A stretch of 64,000 nucleotides of DNA from Propionibacteriaceae bacterium. Its GTDB lineage: Bacteria > Actinomycetota > Actinomycetes > Propionibacteriales > Propionibacteriaceae. Within the stretch, counting starts at the first letter, position 1; every line of letters begins with the position of its first letter. Below are positions 58,687-64,000 of the stretch, in pieces. The stretch covers positions 124,001 to 188,000 of the forward strand of contig CAJPNZ010000001.1 of assembly GCA_905372155.1 (NCBI GenBank), read 5' to 3'. The position numbers and the translations under genes are program-made. Below the pieces are notes generated by a model. The model saw only the letters and a program-made list of their open reading frames with translations, searched no databases and was not told the DNA's origin.

Positions 58687-60102
58687 ATGACCACTCGGAA
58701 CAAGCCCGGTGGGCGATTGTTGTCGCTGGCCGCGGCCCTGGCCGTCGGCCTGCTGGGGCTCACGGCCCCGGCGCACGCCGACTCGGCCAACATCAATCCG
58801 AGCCAGAAGGCGAATTTGACGCTGCACAAGTGCGTCCAACCCAGCACCCCGGGGGCGCCGGCGAACGGCAAGGAACAGACGGGAATCGGATGCACCCCGA
58901 TCGATGGGGTCACGTTCACGCTCTACAAGGTGGACGACATCGACCTGACCACCCCGGGCGGCTGGGAAGCGGTCAAGGGCCTGACGGCCCCGGAAACGGG
59001 AACCATCGTCGGCGGCCACACCTCCACCGAGATCTCGGCCATCACCACGACCGGCGGGGGCATCGCGAACTGGCAGGGCCTTGATCTCGGTCTCTACCTG
59101 GTGATCGAAACCGACACCGGTTCCCCCGACACCAAGGTTGTGCTCGGCAGCAAACCGTTCCTGGTCACCCTGCCCTACTACACCGACGACAACCAGTGGA
59201 ACTACGACGTCCACGTGTATCCGAAGAACTCAGTGGCGGGCATCGAGAAAACCGTCGACGACTCGATCGTTCAGGCGAAGTACAACGGTGATGACGTGAA
59301 GTGGACCATCACTACCGACATCCCGCGCAGTGGACAGGGTACCGAGATCACGAGCTACGTCATCACCGACACCCTGCCGGCGGGCCTCACCCTCGACAAC
59401 AGCCGGGTCACGCTCGGCGTCAAGGACGGCATCAACTTCGTGAACAACGACGACTACTCGTGCACGGGCAACCTGACCTGCACCTTCACCCCGAACGGTA
59501 TCGCGAAGCTGAAGGCCAACGGCGGACAGAAGGTGGTCCTGACCCTGATCACCGACGTCACCGACGTGTCGCAGGCCGCCAACGGGGTTTTCACCAACAA
59601 GGCCAAGGTGACCATCAACGGGATCGACTCGGTCGAGGAGAGCGCCACCACCACTTGGGGACAGCTCACCGTCTACAAGTACGACGGAAGCAACGAGGGT
59701 TTCCTGAGCGGTGCCAAGTTCAAGCTCTGCACCAGCGAGGCCTGCCCGGACCAGGACGTCGCCCTCGCGGAACTGACCACCGGGCCCGATGGCAAGATCC
59801 TCTTCCCCGTGGTGCGGCCGGGCACCTACTACCTGGTCGAGACGGAGGCCCCCGCGGGCTACGTCAAGACCGAGACCCAGCAGGTCACCGTCGAGGCCGG
59901 TGTGACCGAGACCCCGGCGCAGCCCATCTCCGCCGGCAAGAACTACAAACCGGTCGCGAACACCAAACAGGCCGTTCCCCAGCTGCCCCTGACCGGTGGC
60001 ATCGGTCAGGTCGCCCTGGCCGCCGGTGGCATCGGGCTGCTGGTGATCGGCGGCGCGGTGATGGTCATCGGCCGCGCGGCCGCCCGTCGCAAGCAGGCCT
60101 GA
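58687..60102 (+). CDS. Major (shaft) pilin, SpaA/FimA-type isopeptide-forming fimbrial subunit
   Basis: A 471 aa protein. Signal peptide (LLSLAAALAVGLLGLTAPAHA), N-terminal pilin domain ending in the pilin motif WNYDVHVYPKN with Lys180 (the residue a sortase joins to the next subunit), a DUF11-like middle domain (WTITTDIPRSGQGTEITSYV), and a CnaB domain with E-box YYLVETEAPAGY (Glu385). Cell-wall sorting signal is LPLTG at 433-437, then a hydrophobic helix and RRKQA tail. This is the layout of FimA/FimP of Actinomyces and SpaA of Corynebacterium. AGGGAAT lies just before ATG 58687. It follows the tip gene by 69 nt. Confidence 0.95.
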   Translation: MTTRNKPGGRLLSLAAALAVGLLGLTAPAHADSANINPSQKANLTLHKCVQPSTPGAPANGKEQTGIGCTPIDGVTFTLYKVDDIDLTTPGGWEAVKGLTAPETGTIVGGHTSTEISAITTTGGGIANWQGLDLGLYLVIETDTGSPDTKVVLGSKPFLVTLPYYTDDNQWNYDVHVYPKNSVAGIEKTVDDSIVQAKYNGDDVKWTITTDIPRSGQGTEITSYVITDTLPAGLTLDNSRVTLGVKDGINFVNNDDYSCTGNLTCTFTPNGIAKLKANGGQKVVLTLITDVTDVSQAANGVFTNKAKVTINGIDSVEESATTTWGQLTVYKYDGSNEGFLSGAKFKLCTSEACPDQDVALAELTTGPDGKILFPVVRPGTYYLVETEAPAGYVKTETQQVTVEAGVTETPAQPISAGKNYKPVANTKQAVPQLPLTGGIGQVALAAGGIGLLVIGGAVMVIGRAAARRKQA

Positions 60103-60120
60103 GAGGGACACCGGTAAACC

Positions 60121-61221
60121 ATGACATCGCATTCCCGTCGGCGCCCACGACGCTGGAGGCCGAGCCTGACGACATGGCTGGCCGCGTCGTGTGCGCTGAC
60201 GGGGATCGTGCTTCTCAGCTACACCCCGGCCGCTTCGTGGCTCTCCCAGTACCAGCAGTCGCGGCTGATCGACACCTACAACGATTCGCTGCGCAGGGAG
60301 GGACAGACAACCGGGAACGAAACCGGGCGGGCGGAGGCCGGGGAGGCCCTGGCGGATGCCCGGGCCTACAACGAAAAACTCAGGTCCGGGGCGATCCTGG
60401 CCCCGAACACCAACGTTCCCCGGAGCGCCGGGGAGACCGCCGGAAATGAATACCACGAACTGCTCAAGGGCCCGGCGGAGGTCATGGCCCGGATCCGGAT
60501 CCCGGGCATCGACGTCGATCTTCCCGTCTACCACGGCACCTCCGACCTGACGCTGCTCCGCGGCGCCGGGCACCTGCAGGGCACGTCCCTCCCGGTGGGT
60601 GGTGAGTCCACTCATTCTGTCATCACCGCCCATCGCGGCCTCGCCGAGGCCACCATGTTCACCAATCTGGACAGGATGCGCGCCGGCGACACCTTCACCA
60701 TCGAGGTGATGGGAGAGGTGCTGGTCTACGAGGTGCGTCAGACGCAGGTGGTGGCGCCCGAGGAGCAGGAGGCCCTGTACCCGCAGGAGGGCCGCGACCT
60801 GTTGACCCTGGTCACCTGCACCCCGCTCGGGGTCAACACCCACCGGATCCTCGTCACCGGGGAACGGGTGATTCCGACCCCCCAGGAGGAGGCGGACAAG
60901 GCGCTGCGGGATTCCGACCTGCCGCGTTTTCCGTGGTGGCTCTTCCTCTCCGGTGGCGGTGTCGTCACCGTGATCGGTTATCTCTGGCTGGCCGGACGCC
61001 GCGATGCCCGGCTCCACCAGGCCGCGATCGCGGCGGGGACGGAAAAGATGGAGGAACCCGCCGGCTCGGAGACCACCGACACGCCCGGGGACGAGCACCC
61101 AGCAGCGGGGCACGAGGAAACGATCGTCGACAATCGGGAAAATCCCACGCAGGACGAGGATTCCACGGGCGGCCGGGATGACGGGGAACCGGCCGGGCAA
61201 GCGGATAACCTCGAGGGGTGA
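60121..61221 (+). CDS. Class C (pilin-polymerising) sortase
   Basis: A 366 aa enzyme with an N-terminal helix (~19-36), the sortase beta-barrel and a C-terminal helix (about 275-295) followed by an acidic cytoplasmic tail, the class C topology. Catalytic residues are His171 (ITAHRGLAEATMF), Cys233 (LLTLVTCTPLG) and Arg242 (NTHRILVTG). It polymerises the adjacent pilins through the VYPK Lys and LPLTG Thr. The usual lid motif DP(F/W/Y) is not seen in the expected region; residues 90-110 read GAILAPNTNVPRSAGETAGN. It starts 18 nt after the shaft pilin, and its stop overlaps nudC (GTGA). Confidence 0.93.
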   Translation: MTSHSRRRPRRWRPSLTTWLAASCALTGIVLLSYTPAASWLSQYQQSRLIDTYNDSLRREGQTTGNETGRAEAGEALADARAYNEKLRSGAILAPNTNVPRSAGETAGNEYHELLKGPAEVMARIRIPGIDVDLPVYHGTSDLTLLRGAGHLQGTSLPVGGESTHSVITAHRGLAEATMFTNLDRMRAGDTFTIEVMGEVLVYEVRQTQVVAPEEQEALYPQEGRDLLTLVTCTPLGVNTHRILVTGERVIPTPQEEADKALRDSDLPRFPWWLFLSGGGVVTVIGYLWLAGRRDARLHQAAIAAGTEKMEEPAGSETTDTPGDEHPAAGHEETIVDNRENPTQDEDSTGGRDDGEPAGQADNLEG

Positions 61222-62057
61222 ACCACTGGAACACCCGGGCAGCCCTGGACCGGCTCGAGGAAACGCGCGGCCACGAACGGGCATTGACGCAACTGGCCCA
61301 CGACCCGCTGTCCAGATGCCTCAGGCTCGGTCCCGGGCTGGAGATCCCCGCGGCGGACGGCGAGCTGGTCTCCGAGATCTTCGACGGCGACCGGAGACCG
61401 GACGACCTGCTGCTGGGCCGGATGGATGGCCACATCTGGTGGGCGCGCAGCGACGGTGAGGGAGGGACGGACCTGCGGACCCTCGACCTCCCCCCGGGCC
61501 AGACACAGCTCGCCATGATGGCGACGGCCCTCTACGAATGGCACCGCAGCAATCCCGTCTGTCCCCGGTGTGGGGAGCGGACCACACCCGACCGGGCCGG
61601 AACCGCGCGCCGCTGTCCGAAATGTGGCCGGGAACTCTTCCCGCGTACCGACCCCGCGGTCATCCTTGCCGTGACCGACCCCGCCGACCGCCTGCTGCTC
61701 ACGCACGCCCGGGGCTGGCCGGGCAACCGCGTCTCCGTGCAGGCCGGGTTCATCGAGGCGGGGGAATCAGCGGAACAGGCCTGCCACAGGGAGATACGAG
61801 AAGAAACCGGCCTGGCCATCCGGAGTCTCGGGTTCTTCGGAACCCAACCCTGGCCGTTCCCACGATCCCTGATGCTGGGTTTCGAGGCGAGAACCGACGG
61901 CACGGAACCGAACCTCGACGGCGAGGAACTCTCCTGGGGTTCCTTCCACACGAGAAAGGAGCTGCGGCGGGCCGTGGCGGAAGGAGAACTCACCCTTCCC
62001 GGACCCGTCTCGCTGGCGCGCCAGTTGATCGAGGCCTGGCTGGCGCGAGGCGGGTAG
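61218..62057 (+). CDS. nudC: NAD(+) diphosphatase / RNA-decapping NUDIX hydrolase
   Basis: A 279 aa NudC-type protein. The zinc ribbon has Cys115, 118, 133 and 136 (CPRC...CPKC). The Nudix box spans residues 177-199 (GFIEAGES through REIREETGL), and the NADH-pyrophosphatase signature reads GTQPWPFPRSLMLGF. It hydrolyses NAD(H) to NMN and AMP, and NudC enzymes also remove NAD caps from RNA. It starts at a GTG overlapping the sortase stop, which may be accidental packing and not a functional link. Confidence 0.94.
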   Translation: MNHWNTRAALDRLEETRGHERALTQLAHDPLSRCLRLGPGLEIPAADGELVSEIFDGDRRPDDLLLGRMDGHIWWARSDGEGGTDLRTLDLPPGQTQLAMMATALYEWHRSNPVCPRCGERTTPDRAGTARRCPKCGRELFPRTDPAVILAVTDPADRLLLTHARGWPGNRVSVQAGFIEAGESAEQACHREIREETGLAIRSLGFFGTQPWPFPRSLMLGFEARTDGTEPNLDGEELSWGSFHTRKELRRAVAEGELTLPGPVSLARQLIEAWLARGG

Positions 62058-62060
62058 GAT
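62055..62060 (+). promoter_or_regulatory. -10 box for a leaderless metH transcript
   Basis: TAGGAT lies 8 nt before GTG 62069. With so short a leader there is no room for a cobalamin riboswitch, and none was seen upstream. Confidence 0.4.
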
Positions 62061-62068
62061 GACCCGCC

Positions 62069-64000
62069 GTGACCAAACTTCGCGACCTGCTGAACTCCCG
62101 TGTCCTCGTGGCCGACGGGGCCATGGGCACCATGCTGCAGGCCCAGGGCGATCTCGACCTCGAACGCGATTTCCAGGGCCTCGAGGGATGCAACGAGGTC
62201 CTGAACCTCACCCGGCCCGATGTGGTCTCGGCGGTTCACCGCGCCTACCTGGAGGCAGGTTCCGACTGCGTGGAGACCAACACCTTCGGCACCAACCTGG
62301 CCGCGCTCGCCGAGTACGGCATCGTGGATCGCCTGGTGGAGCTGGCCGGGGCCGGGGCCCGCATCGCCAGGGAAACCGCCGACGGATTCACCGACAAACC
62401 GCGTTTCGTCCTCGGCTCGGTGGGTCCCGGGACGAAACTTCCCAGCTTGGGGCACATTGCCTTCGCCGACATCCGTGACGCCTACCAGGCCCAGGTGGAG
62501 GCCATGATCGCGGGCGGCATCGACGCCGTGCAGATCGAGACCTGCCAGGACCTCCTGCAGGCCAAGGCTGCGGTGATCGCCACGAAACGCGCCCGGGCCA
62601 GGCTCGGGGTGGATCTGCCGATCCTGGTCAACGTCACCGTCGAAACCACCGGCACCATGCTGCTCGGCTCCGAGATCGGGGCGGCCCGCTCCACCCTGGA
62701 GGCCCTCGGCGTCGACGTGATCGGATTGAACTGCGCCACCGGGCCGGCCGAGATGAGCGAACACCTCAGGTACCTGTCCCGCAACGCGTCCTGCGGCATC
62801 GGCGCCATGCCCAACGCGGGCCTGCCCGAACTGACCCCGGAAGGCGCGGTCTACCCGCTCGGCCCCGATGCGCTGGCGGACGCCCTGGCGACCTTCCTGG
62901 ACGACTACGGGTTGTGCGTGATCGGCGGGTGCTGCGGAACCACCCCGGCCCACATCCGGCTGCTCGCGGAACGCTTCGGGGGCCGTGAGGTGCGTCCCCG
63001 CGAGGTCACGACGGAGCGAACCTGCTCGTCGCTGTACGTGGAAGTGCCGTTCCACCAGGACCTCAGCTACCTCAACATCGGGGAACGCACCAACGCGAAC
63101 GGCTCCAAGGCCTTTCGGGAGGCGATGCTGGCCGGCAATATCGACGACTGCGTGGAGATCGCCAAGGGGCAGGCGCGCGACGGCGCACACGTACTGGACC
63201 TGTGCGTCGACTACGTCGGCCGCGACGGCATCAGTGACATGGAGGAGCTGGCCGGGAGACTGTCCACGGCCGTGACCCTGCCGATCGTGCTGGATTCCAC
63301 CGAACCGCAGGTCCTCCAGGCCGGTCTGGAGAAACTCGCCGGACGCTGCGTGATCAACTCCGTCAACTACGAGGACGGCGACGGCCCCACATCCCGTTTC
63401 GCCCGCGTCATGCCGTTGGTGGCGGAGCATGGCGCCGCAGTGGTCGCCCTGACCATCGACGAGGAGGGGCAGGCACGCACCGCCGACTGGAAGCTGCGGG
63501 TCGCCTCGCGCCTGATCGACGAGCTGACCGGAACCTGGGGCATGGACATCGGCGACATCCTCGTCGACTGCCTGACCTTCCCGATCGCCACCGGGCAGGA
63601 GGAAACCCGCCGCGACGGCATCGAGACCATCGAGGCGATCCGCGAGCTGAAACGCCGCTACCCGGGGGTGCGAACCACCCTCGGGGTCTCGAATGTCTCC
63701 TTCGGGCTCAACCCCGCGGCCCGGATGGTGCTGAACTCGGTGTTCTTGCACGAATGCGTCGCCGCCGGACTGGACTCGGCCATTGTGCACTCGGCGAAGA
63801 TCATCCCGATGGAACGCATCCCCGAGGAGCAGCGGGAGGTGGCCCTCGACCTGGTCTGGGACCGCCGCCGCGACGGTTACGACCCGCTGACCCGCTTCCT
63901 GGAACTGTTCGAAGGGGTCACCGCCGCCTCCGTGCGGGCTTCCCGGGCCGCCGAACTGGCCGCCCTGCCCCTGGCGGAGCGGCTGCGGCGCCGCATCATC
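62069..64000 (+). CDS. metH: Methionine synthase, cobalamin-dependent (5' part; runs off the window)
   Basis: The frame is open from GTG 62069 to the last base (644 codons). The homocysteine-binding domain shows VLVADGAMGTMLQAQGDLD, the zinc Cys in GLNCATGP and the GGCCGTTPAHI pair. The pterin-binding domain begins SYLNIGERTNANGSKAFREA and continues with VLDLCVDYVGRDG and VNSVNYEDGDG. The cobalamin and activation domains would lie beyond the window. It remethylates homocysteine to methionine with methyl-B12 and methyl-folate. Confidence 0.96.
   Translation, partial: MTKLRDLLNSRVLVADGAMGTMLQAQGDLDLERDFQGLEGCNEVLNLTRPDVVSAVHRAYLEAGSDCVETNTFGTNLAALAEYGIVDRLVELAGAGARIARETADGFTDKPRFVLGSVGPGTKLPSLGHIAFADIRDAYQAQVEAMIAGGIDAVQIETCQDLLQAKAAVIATKRARARLGVDLPILVNVTVETTGTMLLGSEIGAARSTLEALGVDVIGLNCATGPAEMSEHLRYLSRNASCGIGAMPNAGLPELTPEGAVYPLGPDALADALATFLDDYGLCVIGGCCGTTPAHIRLLAERFGGREVRPREVTTERTCSSLYVEVPFHQDLSYLNIGERTNANGSKAFREAMLAGNIDDCVEIAKGQARDGAHVLDLCVDYVGRDGISDMEELAGRLSTAVTLPIVLDSTEPQVLQAGLEKLAGRCVINSVNYEDGDGPTSRFARVMPLVAEHGAAVVALTIDEEGQARTADWKLRVASRLIDELTGTWGMDIGDILVDCLTFPIATGQEETRRDGIETIEAIRELKRRYPGVRTTLGVSNVSFGLNPAARMVLNSVFLHECVAAGLDSAIVHSAKIIPMERIPEEQREVALDLVWDRRRDGYDPLTRFLELFEGVTAASVRASRAAELAALPLAERLRRRII

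Noticed and set aside
59230..61284. A 684-codon minus-strand open frame opposite the pilin and sortase
   Set aside because: Shadow of two clear genes; composition typical of reverse-frame translation.
62041..62069. Cobalamin riboswitch ahead of metH
   Set aside because: Only 11 nt separate nudC from metH and a -10 box sits 8 nt before the start, so there is no room for an aptamer.
61532..63790. A 752-codon minus-strand open frame opposite nudC and metH
   Set aside because: Same shadow effect: low-complexity Gly/Asp/Arg composition, no ribosome-binding site, and well-supported genes on the other strand.

Overview
The window is a high-GC actinobacterial chromosome segment. Gene order (yebC-ruvCAB-yajC-secDF-apt-rel, alaS-ruvX-mltG-aro-efp-nusB-car-pyr-mihF-gmk-rpoZ-metK-priA-fmt-rsmB-rpe), the mycobacterial-type integration host factor, the helicase-motif-less PriA and Actinomyces-like fimbriae with a class C sortase point to Propionibacteriaceae, most like an oral Arachnia/Propionibacterium-type organism. 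That placement is inference from gene content, not a database match. No rRNA, tRNA, CRISPR array or insertion sequence was recognised.

Layout. 1-3.0 kb: a LarA-like protein cut by the window edge, a PlsC-like protein lacking the catalytic His, and a two-domain GNAT protein. 3.0-9.7 kb: yebC, ruvC-ruvA-ruvB (Holliday junction processing), yajC-secD-secF (protein export) and apt. 9.7-18.5 kb: a TrkA-N potassium channel, the bifunctional (p)ppGpp enzyme rel, a convergent DUF349 gene, a metallo-beta-lactamase-fold hydrolase, hisS and aspS, ended by a large hairpin. 18.8-25.9 kb: a ribosomally synthesised modified peptide (RiPP) cluster with an overlooked 44-52 aa Cys/Gly-rich precursor, a radical SAM/SPASM maturase, an M50 membrane protease with a PqqD-like N-terminal domain, a three-gene ABC transporter and a two-component system. 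Its first genes are visibly less GC-rich than their surroundings. 26.0-28.1 kb: two drug/metabolite exporters on the minus strand. 28.1-38.0 kb: rarA, two small membrane proteins, alaS, ruvX, mltG and the shikimate genes aroE-aroC-aroK-aroB. 38.0-47.1 kb: efp, nusB and a pyrimidine operon carA-carB-pyrD-pyrF, with an AAA ATPase/DUF4276 pair (probable phage-defence module) set between carA and carB. 47.2-54.7 kb: mihF, gmk, rpoZ, metK, priA, fmt, rsmB, rpe. 54.7-62.1 kb: a PAC2-family gene, then a pilus operon (tip adhesin, shaft pilin, class C sortase) and nudC. 62.1-64.0 kb: the 5' part of metH.

Two regions stand out. The RiPP cluster resembles the Bacillus yyd (epipeptide) locus in its parts (precursor, radical SAM enzyme, M50 protease, ABC transporter), but has a different core, FGIFCGAGCWGIGCVG, and its own NarL-type two-component system. 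The ATPase plus TOPRIM-like DUF4276 pair is translationally interlocked with carA and carB, so a probable defence module appears wired into a housekeeping biosynthetic operon. Many genes also lack a Shine-Dalgarno site and instead have a TANNNT -10 hexamer 6-8 nt before the start codon, the layout of leaderless transcripts.
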